Under the pieces are notes generated by a model that worked only from the letters and a program-made list of their open reading frames with translations, did not search any database and was not told where the DNA came from. Both the position numbers and the translations under genes were made by a program. Of a DNA stretch of 64,000 nt, positions 15,992 to 25,559 are shown in pieces (within the stretch, counting starts at the first letter, position 1; each line of letters begins with the position of its first letter). This DNA is from Arachidicoccus soli (GTDB taxonomy: Bacteria; Bacteroidota; Bacteroidia; Chitinophagales; Chitinophagaceae), in assembly GCF_003600625.1 (NCBI RefSeq), contig NZ_CP032489.1, positions 2,356,001 through 2,420,000 of the forward strand. Direction: 5' to 3'.

Positions 15992-18676
15992 TTAAGTTAA
16001 TTCAACTTCTTCTTTATCCGTATCTTCCTCAGAAGTATTGTTGTCTGTTAAATCATTCGAAACGCTATCATCCTGAGCCACCACCTCTTCGGTAGTCACA
16101 TCACTGGTTTCTTCTTCTTCCTGTTCCTCAATTTTAGATATGGCGGCTATTTCATCACCTTCATCTAACCGGATTAGAATGACCCCTTGTGTGTTACGAC
16201 CAGCTTCTTTAATATTTGCCACACCCGTTCTAAGTGTAATACCGGATTTACAAGTGATAATTAAATCTTGTTTTTCAGTAACATCCATTATACCAACAAG
16301 CTTGCCAGTTTTTTCAGTAACATTAATTGTTTTAACACCTTTACCTCCGCGGTTGGTAATTCTATAAACATCTTCTCCATCTTCGTCCGTAAGTCTCGTA
16401 CGTTTACCGTAACCTTTTTCACTTACCACTAAGATCGTACGTTCAGTATCTTCTTTGTGGACAGCAATCATACCAATTACTTCATCGTTGTCTGCATCTA
16501 CTTCAATACCGGTAACCCCAATAGCTCCACGACCTGTCGGACGCACTTTCCCTTCCGGGAAACGAATGGCACGACCACTTCTAATAGCCATCATTAATTC
16601 ATTGTTACCATCTGTTACAATTGCCTCCAGGAGTTGATCACCTTCATTAATCGTAATAGCATTTACGCCGTTTGCTCGAGGACGGCTAAAATCTTTCAAT
16701 GCCGTTTTTTTGATAATCCCTTTACGTGTACATAATACAACGAAATGATTATTTACATAAGCTTCGTCAGTTAGCTTTTTAACTTTAATAAAGGTCCTTA
16801 CTTTATCATCTCCAGGAATCTGTATAAGGTTTTGAATAGCCCGGCCTTTAGTGTTCTTTTCACCTTCAGGGATTTCATACACCTTCATCCAAAACAAACG
16901 GCCCCTCTCCGTAAAAAACATCATGGTATCATGTGTAGAGGCAATAAATAAATGCTCTACATAATCTTCATCACGCGTAGCAGCACCTTTACCGCCACGG
17001 CCACCACGCTTTTGCTGACGATATTCAGAAGCCGAAGTTCTTTTGATATAACCTAAATGAGAAATGGTAATAACCACGTCTTCCTGTTCTATCAAATCTT
17101 CAATACTTATATCATCGGCATTGTATTCGATAAGGCTGCGACGTTCATCACCAAATTTTGTTTTTATATCAAGTAATTCTTCTTTAATAAGGTCATAACG
17201 CAACCCTTCATTTGCCAACAATTCTTTCAGTTTGCCAATCGTTTTCATCAACTCATTGTACTCATCCTGGATCTTATCGCGTTCCATTCCGGTAAGGCGT
17301 TGCAAACGCATCTCCAAAATAGCTTTAGCCTGTACTTCATCTAAAAATTCATTTGCGGCTTCTTCACCCAACAATTGAATAATCTGAGAATTTTTTAATT
17401 TTAATTGTGCAGCAACCAGGTTTTCTTTGGCTTCTTCCGGATTTGTAGAAGCACGGATAATACGAATAGCTTCGTCTAAATTGTCCAAGGCAATTAGATA
17501 CCCTTTTAATAAATGTTCACGTTCTTGCGCCTTTCTCAGTTCAAATTTTGAGCGGCGGGTAACCACTTCCATTCTAAATTCCACAAACTCACTTATAAGT
17601 TGTTTTAAATTGAGCGTGCGTGGTCTTCCTTTACAAATAGCAACATTATTAATACCAAAACTCGTCTGTAATTCGGAATATTTATATAGTTGATTGATAA
17701 CCACATTCGCTACAGCATCCCGTTTTAATTCTACCACAATACGTATACCACCGCGTTTACTGGTTTCATTGTTTACATAAGCAATACCCTCAATTACTTT
17801 ATTGGTAGCCAGTTGTCCAATTTTATCAGTTAGAGCGTCTAGTCCAACCTGATATGGAACTTCAGTAATAACAATCTTTTCACGACCGGAGTCTTTGGTT
17901 TCTACATGGCATTTTCCCCGCACCATCACTCTTCCCCGACCTGTCATCATGGCTTGCTTCACCCCCTCCATTCCAAAAATAACACCCCCTGTAGGGAAAT
18001 CCGGTGCTTTTACATGATGCATTAATTCATCAATGGTAATTTCTTTATTATCAATAAAAGCGATACAGCCGTCTACTACTTCAGTTAAATTATGCGGCAT
18101 CATATTGGTCGCCATCCCTACAGCAATCCCGCTGGAGCCATTGAGTAATAACTGAGGTATACGTGTTGGTAAAACCTGTGGCTCTTTTAAAGAATCATCG
18201 AAGTTAAGTTGAAAATCAACGGTATCCTTTTCAATATCCTCCAACATGGCTTCAGCAATCTTTTCAAGACGTATTTCCGTATAACGCATAGCTGCCGGCA
18301 TATCACCATCTTGTGTACCAAAGTTACCCTGACCATCTACCAGCTTATAACGCATGGTAAACTCTTGTGCCATACGCACAACAGTAAAATAAATGGAAGA
18401 GTCGCCATGAGGGTGATATTTACCCATTACCTCTCCTACAATACGTGCAGATTTCTTATAAGCTTTATTGCTAAAATTGCTTAACTCATTCATTCCATAC
18501 AATACGCGACGGTGTACGGGCTTAAACCCATCACGCACATCAGGCAAAGCACGTCCTACTATTACGCTCATCGAATAATCGATGTAGGCCGTTTTCATTT
18601 CGGTTTCAATACTCACCGGTAATATCCGGTCATGATCTCCCGTCTCACCGGGTAATAAAGTCTTATTTTCTTCCAT
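15992..18676 (-). CDS. gyrA: DNA gyrase subunit A
   Basis: 894 residues. Cuts and reseals DNA for ATP-driven negative supercoiling with GyrB. The N-terminal part has MSVIVGRALPDVRDGFKPVH, the catalytic Tyr132 in RYTEIRL and the GKYHPHGDSS quinolone region. The C-terminal beta-pinwheel contains the GyrA box as QQKRGGRGGKG, which separates gyrase from topoisomerase IV. The last ~60 residues are strongly acidic (Glu/Asp-rich), a tail typical of the phylum. Odd point: the position equivalent to E. coli Asp87 is Phe97, while the Ser83 equivalent (Ser93) is kept. Confidence 0.97.
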   Translation of the reverse strand: MEENKTLLPGETGDHDRILPVSIETEMKTAYIDYSMSVIVGRALPDVRDGFKPVHRRVLYGMNELSNFSNKAYKKSARIVGEVMGKYHPHGDSSIYFTVVRMAQEFTMRYKLVDGQGNFGTQDGDMPAAMRYTEIRLEKIAEAMLEDIEKDTVDFQLNFDDSLKEPQVLPTRIPQLLLNGSSGIAVGMATNMMPHNLTEVVDGCIAFIDNKEITIDELMHHVKAPDFPTGGVIFGMEGVKQAMMTGRGRVMVRGKCHVETKDSGREKIVITEVPYQVGLDALTDKIGQLATNKVIEGIAYVNNETSKRGGIRIVVELKRDAVANVVINQLYKYSELQTSFGINNVAICKGRPRTLNLKQLISEFVEFRMEVVTRRSKFELRKAQEREHLLKGYLIALDNLDEAIRIIRASTNPEEAKENLVAAQLKLKNSQIIQLLGEEAANEFLDEVQAKAILEMRLQRLTGMERDKIQDEYNELMKTIGKLKELLANEGLRYDLIKEELLDIKTKFGDERRSLIEYNADDISIEDLIEQEDVVITISHLGYIKRTSASEYRQQKRGGRGGKGAATRDEDYVEHLFIASTHDTMMFFTERGRLFWMKVYEIPEGEKNTKGRAIQNLIQIPGDDKVRTFIKVKKLTDEAYVNNHFVVLCTRKGIIKKTALKDFSRPRANGVNAITINEGDQLLEAIVTDGNNELMMAIRSGRAIRFPEGKVRPTGRGAIGVTGIEVDADNDEVIGMIAVHKEDTERTILVVSEKGYGKRTRLTDEDGEDVYRITNRGGKGVKTINVTEKTGKLVGIMDVTEKQDLIITCKSGITLRTGVANIKEAGRNTQGVILIRLDEGDEIAAISKIEEQEEEETSDVTTEEVVAQDDSVSNDLTDNNTSEEDTDKEEVELT

Positions 18677-18722
18677 AAATTATTTAAAAATCTTAGTACA
18701 AATATTGCAGAGCAATGAATCT

Positions 18723-18730
18723 CAAAGTTA
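18723..18730 (-). promoter_or_regulatory. Probable -7 element of gyrA
   Basis: TAACTTTG on the minus strand fits TAnnTTTG; predicted leader about 40 nt. No consensus -33 element at 20 bp. Confidence 0.4.
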
Positions 18731-18940
18731 CACCTTTAGTACCAAAAACATTCATTTTTTAATGAATGAAAGTATAAAAAAGAAAATATATTTTACAAAT
18801 AATTAAAATGGCAAAATAATTGCTTCAACCTTTAAAAGCTCTATAAATATTTTATTTGTAACCTAATAAAATATTTCCTTCAAATATTCGTACAGCTAAA
18901 GTTTTTAATCTTATTTTAGAGTAAATATTAATGCGGAACG

Positions 18941-20143
18941 ATGTTATACCGTTTGCTTAGAAACAATATAGAATCCGGCCCATTCACCAAAGATGAATTA
19001 ATGAATCATGGGTTATTAGCTTCCGACCAAATAAAGCTGGAGGGAGAAGCGAATTGGCATGCACCTCATGCATTTAATGAGTTCAAAGACATTACCGCTC
19101 ATTTTCCAAAACCAAAATTTAAGATTACAGCCAACAAAGAAGTTATTGAAATAAAAGAAGAAAAAAAAGAAGACACGAACCCAGCATCATCTGAGAAGAA
19201 AGCAGCAGCTACTCCATTTAAAAGAGTTCCTTCAGCTATTCCAAGAAACCGGAATGAACATTTTCATGAAGAAGATGTCTCTAGAAAACCCCATACAACA
19301 GTTAAAGCATCTGTTGAGGATATTGAATCTGCACCACGTCTTGAAAAGAGAGAGAGAAAAGTTCCAACCATACAAGAGTCAAAAAAAGCGCCGAGTTCTA
19401 ATTTCAAAAAAGAGGTAATTATTCCTATTTCTATTTTAGTGGCGATTGGTTTTATCGCATTTTTCATATACAAGAAATTAACAGCGCCTAGTTCTCTATT
19501 GGCAAACCCGACTGCCGCATTAAGTGATAGTTCTGCTTATAAAATAGCTAAAACAGATACGATAGCTACCCAGGTACCTAAAAGTAAAACAGCAACACAT
19601 CACCTCAATGATAGCAGCCATATTGCCAAAAGTCGTGATTCTCTAAATAAACAAATAGATACAATAAGTAAAGTCGCCACAGTGCCTCCCCCTGCTCATA
19701 ATGAGGATTCTGCAATATCTGTTCAAAAAACTGCAGTCGCCAATGAAGAGTCCTCAGCTAAAAAAGCCGTCGCACAAAGCAAGAAACAGGAAAAAGAAGT
19801 AATTCAAACAACTAAAAGTCCTGAGAAAAAATCGAATAGGAAAAAAGGGAAATCAATCAATGATTTTGTCGCATTATCTTTAAACAAATTACCCAACAAA
19901 GAAGTTAGAAATATAAAGCTCAGGATAAAAAACATCAGTAACCAGTCATTAAACATCGCCGTAATTGATGTAAAATATTTGGACGCCAATGGCAATATGC
20001 TAACAGGAGAAACTCTGGAAGCGAATAATATCGGTGCAGGAAAAACTGTCACCGTAAGGGTTCCCAATAATAAAGAAGCCGCCAACATCACCTATAAAGT
20101 ATCCCTTATTAGCGGAGACAGTTTATACTTGATGGCACCTTAA
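18941..20143 (+). CDS. GYF_2 (DUF4339) domain membrane-anchored protein
   Basis: 400 residues. Residues 1-50 form a GYF_2 domain (MLYRLLRNNIESGPFTKDEL, with the aromatic and Gly-Pro core), a presumed peptide-binding module. A long charged, Lys/Glu/Ser-rich linker leads to a single membrane helix near residue 170 (VIIPISILVAIGFIAFFIY). A second disordered linker then leads to a C-terminal beta domain (about 300-400, IKLRIKNISNQSLNIAVIDV) resembling FxLYD-type domains. So the GYF end is cytoplasmic and the beta domain periplasmic. Divergent from gyrA. Function unknown. Confidence 0.75.
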   Translation: MLYRLLRNNIESGPFTKDELMNHGLLASDQIKLEGEANWHAPHAFNEFKDITAHFPKPKFKITANKEVIEIKEEKKEDTNPASSEKKAAATPFKRVPSAIPRNRNEHFHEEDVSRKPHTTVKASVEDIESAPRLEKRERKVPTIQESKKAPSSNFKKEVIIPISILVAIGFIAFFIYKKLTAPSSLLANPTAALSDSSAYKIAKTDTIATQVPKSKTATHHLNDSSHIAKSRDSLNKQIDTISKVATVPPPAHNEDSAISVQKTAVANEESSAKKAVAQSKKQEKEVIQTTKSPEKKSNRKKGKSINDFVALSLNKLPNKEVRNIKLRIKNISNQSLNIAVIDVKYLDANGNMLTGETLEANNIGAGKTVTVRVPNNKEAANITYKVSLISGDSLYLMAP

Positions 20144-20161
20144 AAAAATTATGCGCCAAAT

Positions 20162-20197
20162 GAAAAGAGGTGTTCAAAATTTTGAACACCTCTTTTC
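20162..20197. terminator. Bidirectional terminator between the GYF_2 gene and pdhB
   Basis: A perfect 36-bp palindrome: GAAAAGAGGTGTTCAAAA and its exact complement, centred at 20179/20180, with T-rich ends on both strands. It sits between convergent genes. Confidence 0.85.
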
Positions 20198-20217
20198 TAT
20201 TTTTGCAAAAAACGACA

Positions 20218-21204
20218 TTACTTTTTCATGTACATCACTTCTTTTACCAATTTGACAGTATTCGCAATACTAGGCAGATAAGCATCTACCAATGTCGGTG
20301 CATAGTGCATCGGCGCGTCAGCGCTGGTAATACGACGAATAGGTGCGTCTAAATAATCAAAACCGTCTTTTTGTATATTGTAAGTAATTTCGGTACTTAC
20401 AGATGCAAATGGCCATTGCTCTTCAACAATCACTAAGCGATTTGTTTTTTTCACACTTTCCAAAATGGTTTTTACATCTAGTGGACGAATTGTACGCAAG
20501 TCAATAACTTCTGCGCTAATCCCCTCTTTTTCCAGTTCAGCAGCTGCACCCAAGGCCACTTTCATCATCTTATTAAAAGACACGATGGTTACGTCAGTAC
20601 CTGCTCTTTTAATATCGGCTTTACCAATCTCAATATAATATTCTTCTTCAGGCACTTCACATTTTTCCCCATACATCACTTCACTTTCCATAAATATAAT
20701 AGGGTCCTTTTCGTAACGGATAGCTTGTTTCAATAAACCCTTCGCATCATAACCGTTAGAAACAGAAACAACTTTAATACCCGGAATATTAGCATACATA
20801 GATTCAAAAGCGGTAGAATGTTGTGCACCTAACTGTCCTGCACTTCCATTAGCGCCACGCAAAACGATTGGACAGCCAATCTGACCGCCACTCATTGCTT
20901 GCATTTTAGAAGCAGTATTTAAAATTTGATCCAAAGCCAGTACCGCAAAGTTCCAGGTCATAAACTCAACAATGGGCAACAAGCCATTTTGTGCCGCACC
21001 TACTGCAATACCCGTAAACCCCAGTTCAGAAATAGGCGTATCAATTATACGTTTAGGACCAAACTCAGCCAGCATTCCCTGGCTTACTTTATAGGCACCA
21101 TTATATTCGGCAACCTCTTCTCCCATTAAAAAAACGCGCTCATCTCTTCTCATTTCCTCATTCATTGCTTCACGCAATGCTTCACGAAAGGCTATTTGTC
21201 GCAT
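20218..21204 (-). CDS. pdhB: Pyruvate dehydrogenase E1 component, beta subunit
   Basis: 328 residues. With the alpha subunit it decarboxylates pyruvate with thiamine diphosphate and passes the acetyl group to E2. Transketolase-like pyrimidine-binding domain with FLMGEEVAEYNGAYKVSQG and FTGIAVGAAQNGL, then the C-terminal domain with VIDLRTIRPLDVKTIL and VIVEEQWPFASV. The catalytic Glu that activates ThDP is in MGEEV. The alpha subunit and E2 are not next to it. A 2-oxoisovalerate dehydrogenase beta subunit is the alternative, less likely. Confidence 0.88.
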   Translation of the reverse strand: MRQIAFREALREAMNEEMRRDERVFLMGEEVAEYNGAYKVSQGMLAEFGPKRIIDTPISELGFTGIAVGAAQNGLLPIVEFMTWNFAVLALDQILNTASKMQAMSGGQIGCPIVLRGANGSAGQLGAQHSTAFESMYANIPGIKVVSVSNGYDAKGLLKQAIRYEKDPIIFMESEVMYGEKCEVPEEEYYIEIGKADIKRAGTDVTIVSFNKMMKVALGAAAELEKEGISAEVIDLRTIRPLDVKTILESVKKTNRLVIVEEQWPFASVSTEITYNIQKDGFDYLDAPIRRITSADAPMHYAPTLVDAYLPSIANTVKLVKEVMYMKK

Positions 21205-21250
21205 AATTATTTCTTATGATTGTATAATTAGTTTATGAATTTTAACCGCG

Positions 21251-21258
21251 CAAAAATA
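21251..21258 (-). promoter_or_regulatory. Probable -7 element of pdhB
   Basis: TATTTTTG on the minus strand fits TAnnTTTG; the leader would be about 40 nt. Confidence 0.35.
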
Positions 21259-21302
21259 TAATTTAAATTTTAATCCGCCAATTAGAATATTTACTTATCC
21301 CG

Positions 21303-22937
21303 CTAATCTTTTGCCAAGAACGGATATTCATAGCTTGTAGGAGGATTAAATGTTTCTTTAATACTTCTCGCACTTAACCAACGATATAAGTTCAATGCGC
21401 TTCCAGCCTTATCATTTGTTCCGGAAGCACGAGCCCCTCCGAAGGGTTGTTGCCCAACGACAGCACCGGTAGGTTTATCATTTATATAAAAATTTCCGGA
21501 AGAATGACGCAATTTCTCCGTAGCCAATGCAATAGCCTCCCTGTCTTGGGCCAAGACTGCGCCGGTTAAAGCATAGGGTGATGTTTTATCCAAGACAGCT
21601 ATCGTTTCTTCAAACTTGTTTTCATCATATACATAGATAGATAATACAGGACCAAAAATCTCTTCACACATCGTCACATACTTCGGGTCTTTTGCTTCAA
21701 TGACAGTAGGTTCAATAAAATAACCTTCAGACTTGTCATACCCCCCACCAACTAGGATCTTCGCTTTTTTATCCTTCTTCGCATTATCAATATACTTAGC
21801 AATTTTATCGAAACTTCTTTCGTCAATTACTGCGTTTATAAAATTACCAAAATCCTCTACAGGACCCATTTTAAAAGTCTTAATGACAGCCACCAATTTC
21901 TCCTTAATTTTTTCCGCTAGGTTAGAAGGTAAATAAGCGCGAGAAGCAGCAGAACATTTCTGGCCCTGGTACTCAAATGCCCCGCGAGCCAATGCAGTTA
22001 CAGCGGTATCCACATCTGCCGATTTATGTATTAGTACAAAGTCCTTACCTCCTGTTTCTCCTACTATTCTCGGGTAAGCTTTGAACTTATCGATATTGGT
22101 TCCAATAGTTTTCCAAATATTATTAAACACCTTGGAAGAACCTGTAAAATGAATACCTGCAAAATCAGGATGGCTAAAACAAATCTCTCCTAAAGTAGGT
22201 CCGTCTACGTGAATAAGATTAATGACTCCGTCAGGTAAACCTGCTTCTTTTAAAATACGCATAATTAATTGCGCACTATATATTTGGGTATCAGCGGCTT
22301 TCCAAACAACAACATTGCCGCAGAGGGCTGCACTGGTAGGTAAATTGCCTGAAATAGCTGTAAAGTTAAATGGTGTAATAGCCAGCACAAACCCTTCTAA
22401 AGCCCTCCATTCAGTACGGTTATGCATTCCAGCCGCTACAGCAGGTGGTTGTTGTTGGTAGATCTGGCTTAAAAAATGAACATTAAAACGTAGAAAATCT
22501 ATCAATTCACAGGCACTGTCTATTTCTGCCTGATAAGCATTTTTACTCTGACAAAGCATCGTTGCTGCATTCAGTTGCGCACGATATTTTGTCGCGATTA
22601 AATCTGCCGCCTTTAAAAATATATGTGCTCGATCCTCCCAAGGCATGGATTCCCAACTCGGCTTGGCTTTTAATGCTACATCTATAGCCTGATGGATATG
22701 CTTTTCTTCTCCCATATGAAAATAACCCAATGTGTGCTTAATTTCATGGGGGGGATGAATACTTATTTTATTACCCGTTTTAATTGCCTTTCCACCTATA
22801 TACATAGGGATTTCTATAGATTTTTTCTTCGCATCTGCAATTGCTTTTTTTAGGGCCATTCTTTCTGCTGTGCCGGGAGCATAACTCAATACCGGTTCAT
22901 TATTGGGCTGTGGGTAGCTAAAATATCCTAAACTCAT
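21303..22937 (-). CDS. pruA: L-glutamate gamma-semialdehyde dehydrogenase (1-pyrroline-5-carboxylate dehydrogenase)
   Basis: 544 residues, single-function P5CDH of the size seen in eukaryotes and Bacteroidota. Oxidises glutamate semialdehyde to glutamate with NAD+, the second step of proline breakdown. Aldehyde dehydrogenase landmarks: AITPFNFTAISGNL, VVWKAADTQIYSA, the catalytic Cys in GQKCSAASRAY, CEEIFGPVLSIYVYD and QPFGGARASGTNDKAG. Proline dehydrogenase is not adjacent. It starts 29 bp after the DUF3467 gene, so they are probably one operon. Confidence 0.96.
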   Translation of the reverse strand: MSLGYFSYPQPNNEPVLSYAPGTAERMALKKAIADAKKKSIEIPMYIGGKAIKTGNKISIHPPHEIKHTLGYFHMGEEKHIHQAIDVALKAKPSWESMPWEDRAHIFLKAADLIATKYRAQLNAATMLCQSKNAYQAEIDSACELIDFLRFNVHFLSQIYQQQPPAVAAGMHNRTEWRALEGFVLAITPFNFTAISGNLPTSAALCGNVVVWKAADTQIYSAQLIMRILKEAGLPDGVINLIHVDGPTLGEICFSHPDFAGIHFTGSSKVFNNIWKTIGTNIDKFKAYPRIVGETGGKDFVLIHKSADVDTAVTALARGAFEYQGQKCSAASRAYLPSNLAEKIKEKLVAVIKTFKMGPVEDFGNFINAVIDERSFDKIAKYIDNAKKDKKAKILVGGGYDKSEGYFIEPTVIEAKDPKYVTMCEEIFGPVLSIYVYDENKFEETIAVLDKTSPYALTGAVLAQDREAIALATEKLRHSSGNFYINDKPTGAVVGQQPFGGARASGTNDKAGSALNLYRWLSARSIKETFNPPTSYEYPFLAKD

Positions 22938-22966
22938 CGTTATTTATTTTTTGTACTTGAAAAAAA

Positions 22967-23287
22967 TTATGCTTGCGCTGTAGGGCCCCCGAAGTTCATG
23001 GGGATTTCTATTTCTTCCATATCCTGAATATTGCCGTTTTCAGATTCGTAACGTTCTACATTCTCTACCAAAGCGCGCATAAAACGCTTGGCGTGCATCG
23101 GTGTAAGAATGATCCGGGACTTTACTTTACTTTTAGGAGTGCCGGGCATTACGTTTACAAAATCTACAATAAATTCTGCATGGCTATGGGTAATAATAGC
23201 AAGATTAGCATAGGTACCTTCGGCAATTTCTTCACTAATTTCAATATTCAGTTGATTGCCTGGCAATTGTTGTTTTTCGTTAGACAT
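22967..23287 (-). CDS. DUF3467 family protein
   Basis: 106 residues, no signal peptide or membrane segment. Family hallmarks: an early acidic stretch, YANLAIITHSHAEFIVDFVNV, then the MPGTPKSKVKSRIILTPMHA segment and KRFMRALVENVERYE. Function not established; widespread in Bacteroidota. It leads the pair with pruA. Confidence 0.88.
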   Translation of the reverse strand: MSNEKQQLPGNQLNIEISEEIAEGTYANLAIITHSHAEFIVDFVNVMPGTPKSKVKSRIILTPMHAKRFMRALVENVERYESENGNIQDMEEIEIPMNFGGPTAQA

Positions 23288-23312
23288 TCGATTTGTACGT
23301 TTAATTGGAAAG

Positions 23313-23320
23313 CAAAGTTA
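23313..23320 (-). promoter_or_regulatory. Probable -7 element for DUF3467-pruA
   Basis: TAACTTTG on the minus strand, predicted start about 19 nt before the DUF3467 ATG. Confidence 0.4.
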
Positions 23321-23433
23321 GTAAATTCAAAAGAGAAAAGACATAAGGAAACGTTGTAAAGTGTTGGAAGATCATCAGCGACCTCCTCCATTGATTTTCT
23401 ATAGCATTTTACAGAAGAAGGATTTTCTTTAAT

Positions 23434-23441
23434 TACATTTG
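23434..23441 (+). promoter_or_regulatory. Probable -7 element of the S9 peptidase gene
   Basis: TACATTTG fits TAnnTTTG exactly; predicted start near 23448, about 34 nt before the ATG. Confidence 0.45.
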
Positions 23442-23481
23442 CCCCTATAAATTGATTTTCAAAAGCCATAAAAGAAATCGA

Positions 23482-25389
23482 ATGAAAAAACTATTCTTCA
23501 CCTTAGCCGCATTTACTATGCTACAAGCAAGCGCACAACAAAACCTTAATCCTGAACAATTACTCAAGCTGGGTCGCGTAAGTGCTTTAGGCATTTCCAA
23601 AGACAGTAAATCGCTTATATTTAATGTTTCTATTCCTAACATAGAAGAAAATAAATTAGACACAAAAACATACGAAATTCCATTGACTGGTGGTACTGCG
23701 ACAGAAGTTACAGATAAAGATGCATTATTGGCCAATAATCGCATATCGCCAGATGGGAAATATATCCTGAGCAACGAAGCAATAAAACTAAAGAAGGTTT
23801 TAGGAAAAGACATTTTTCCTGATTTGGATAAAACATCCGGACAGGTTTATACATCACTTAATTATCGCCATTGGGATAAATGGTTTGATGGCAATTTCAG
23901 CCATGTCTTTTTTGCACCTTATGAGAATGGAAAAGCAGGAGAGAAAAAAGATATAATGCCCGATGAACCCTATTTCTGTCCACAACAGCCTTTTGGCGGT
24001 GACGAAGATTTTATATGGTCACCGGACAGCAAAAAGATAATTTATGTCACAAAAAAAGAATTCGGCACAGCATACGCCCAAAGCACCAACACCGATATTT
24101 TTGAATACGATATTGCTAACGGGACAACTAAAAATCTAACCGAAGGCAACAAAGGTTACGATGTGGCCCCGGCATTTAATAAAGAAGGAAAAATGGCCTG
24201 GTTACAGATGAAAACACCGGGTTATGAATCAGACAAAAATGATTTAGTCCTGATGACAAAAGGATCTACAGTAAACCTCACCGGCTTCAATGATCAAATA
24301 AATGTATCTTCTTTCATTTGGGGTAATGACGGCAGGACACTTTTCTTTGTAGCACCCATAGATGGCACCATGCAGGTATTTTCCGTACATGATATCGGCC
24401 TCACAAAAATGCTTCCGCAAATACATCAGCTTTCAAAAGGAAATTTTGATATAAGTGCCATTGTTGCGCAAGTAGATGATGATTTAATTGTTTCTAAAGA
24501 AGATTTTTCGCAGGCTGCAGAAATATATAAACTCAATATAAAAACCGGAAAGCTTACGCAACTCACACACGTGAATGACGATGCTTATAAAAATATCGCT
24601 CCGGTAAAATCTGAACGCAGATGGATCAGAACTTCGGACAATAAAAAAATGATGGAATGGATTGTATATCCCCCCAATTTTGACGCCCATAAGAAATACC
24701 CCACCCTACTCTATTGCCAAGGCGGGCCACAATCTCCTACGACACAGTTTTATTCTTTCCGGTGGAATTTTCAACTAATGGCCTCACAGGGCTATATCAT
24801 TGTCATTCCCGCACGTCGGGGGATGCCCGGTTTTGGCACGGCATGGAATGCAGCAGTAAGTAAACATTGGGGCGGGCAAGTAATCCAGGATTACCTAGAT
24901 GCCATTGATAATTTCTCTAAGGAAGCTTATGTGGATACCGCACGCAGAGGCTGTATCGGTGCAAGTTTTGGCGGTTATTCCGTTTTTGAATTAGCAGGCA
25001 AACACGAAGGTCGCTTCAAAACATTTATTGCCCATGATGGCGTATTTGACTTTATGAGTATGACCGGAACGACTGATGAGTTATGGTTTGAGAAATGGGA
25101 AAAAGGTGGCTATTATTGGGAGAAAAACAATAAGGTAGCACAAGCATCTTATGCCGCATCACCTATTAACTTTGTAGATAAATGGGATACACCTATAATG
25201 ATTGTACAAGGAGGTATTGATTATCGCGTGCCCATTGAGCAAGGGCAAGGTGCATTTCAGGCTGCACAATTACGTGGCATTAAAAGTAAATTCCTTTATT
25301 TCCCCGACGAAAATCATTGGGTACTAAAGCCACAAAATGCTTTATTATGGCAAAGGGAATTTTTTGGCTGGCTAAAAGAGACTTTATGA
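23482..25389 (+). CDS. Exported S9 prolyl-oligopeptidase family serine peptidase
   Basis: 635 residues from the ATG at 23482, which begins a clear signal peptide (KKLFFTLAAFTMLQASAQ); the frame is open ten codons upstream but that start would spoil it. The N-terminal half is a beta-propeller with repeated ...SPDGK / WSPDSKKI blades (WSPDSKKIIYVT near residue 190). The C-terminal alpha/beta-hydrolase carries the triad Ser495 (GASFGGY), Asp580 (GGIDYRVP) and His612 (ENHWV). It belongs to the acylaminoacyl/dipeptidyl-peptidase branch. Periplasmic peptide breakdown is the likely job. Monocistronic. Confidence 0.93.
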   Translation: MKKLFFTLAAFTMLQASAQQNLNPEQLLKLGRVSALGISKDSKSLIFNVSIPNIEENKLDTKTYEIPLTGGTATEVTDKDALLANNRISPDGKYILSNEAIKLKKVLGKDIFPDLDKTSGQVYTSLNYRHWDKWFDGNFSHVFFAPYENGKAGEKKDIMPDEPYFCPQQPFGGDEDFIWSPDSKKIIYVTKKEFGTAYAQSTNTDIFEYDIANGTTKNLTEGNKGYDVAPAFNKEGKMAWLQMKTPGYESDKNDLVLMTKGSTVNLTGFNDQINVSSFIWGNDGRTLFFVAPIDGTMQVFSVHDIGLTKMLPQIHQLSKGNFDISAIVAQVDDDLIVSKEDFSQAAEIYKLNIKTGKLTQLTHVNDDAYKNIAPVKSERRWIRTSDNKKMMEWIVYPPNFDAHKKYPTLLYCQGGPQSPTTQFYSFRWNFQLMASQGYIIVIPARRGMPGFGTAWNAAVSKHWGGQVIQDYLDAIDNFSKEAYVDTARRGCIGASFGGYSVFELAGKHEGRFKTFIAHDGVFDFMSMTGTTDELWFEKWEKGGYYWEKNNKVAQASYAASPINFVDKWDTPIMIVQGGIDYRVPIEQGQGAFQAAQLRGIKSKFLYFPDENHWVLKPQNALLWQREFFGWLKETL

Positions 25390-25460
25390 TATGCTGAAAG
25401 ATGCATGTATTAAGGGTTATTAAAGAATAGCAAATAAGCCTTGCTTTCTATACCTATAAA

Positions 25461-25495
25461 AAAAATATAGCCCGAATAATTTAAATTCATTCGGG
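25461..25495 (-). terminator. Terminator of the monooxygenase gene
   Basis: CCCGAAT (25471-25477) pairs with ATTCGGG (25489-25495). On the minus strand the stem is followed by TATA and a run of eight T. Confidence 0.7.
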
Positions 25496-25559
25496 CCATA
25501 TATTTTCTAGAATAATTCCATCAAAGGATTATCCGCTATAAACGATCCAAAGCAAATTA

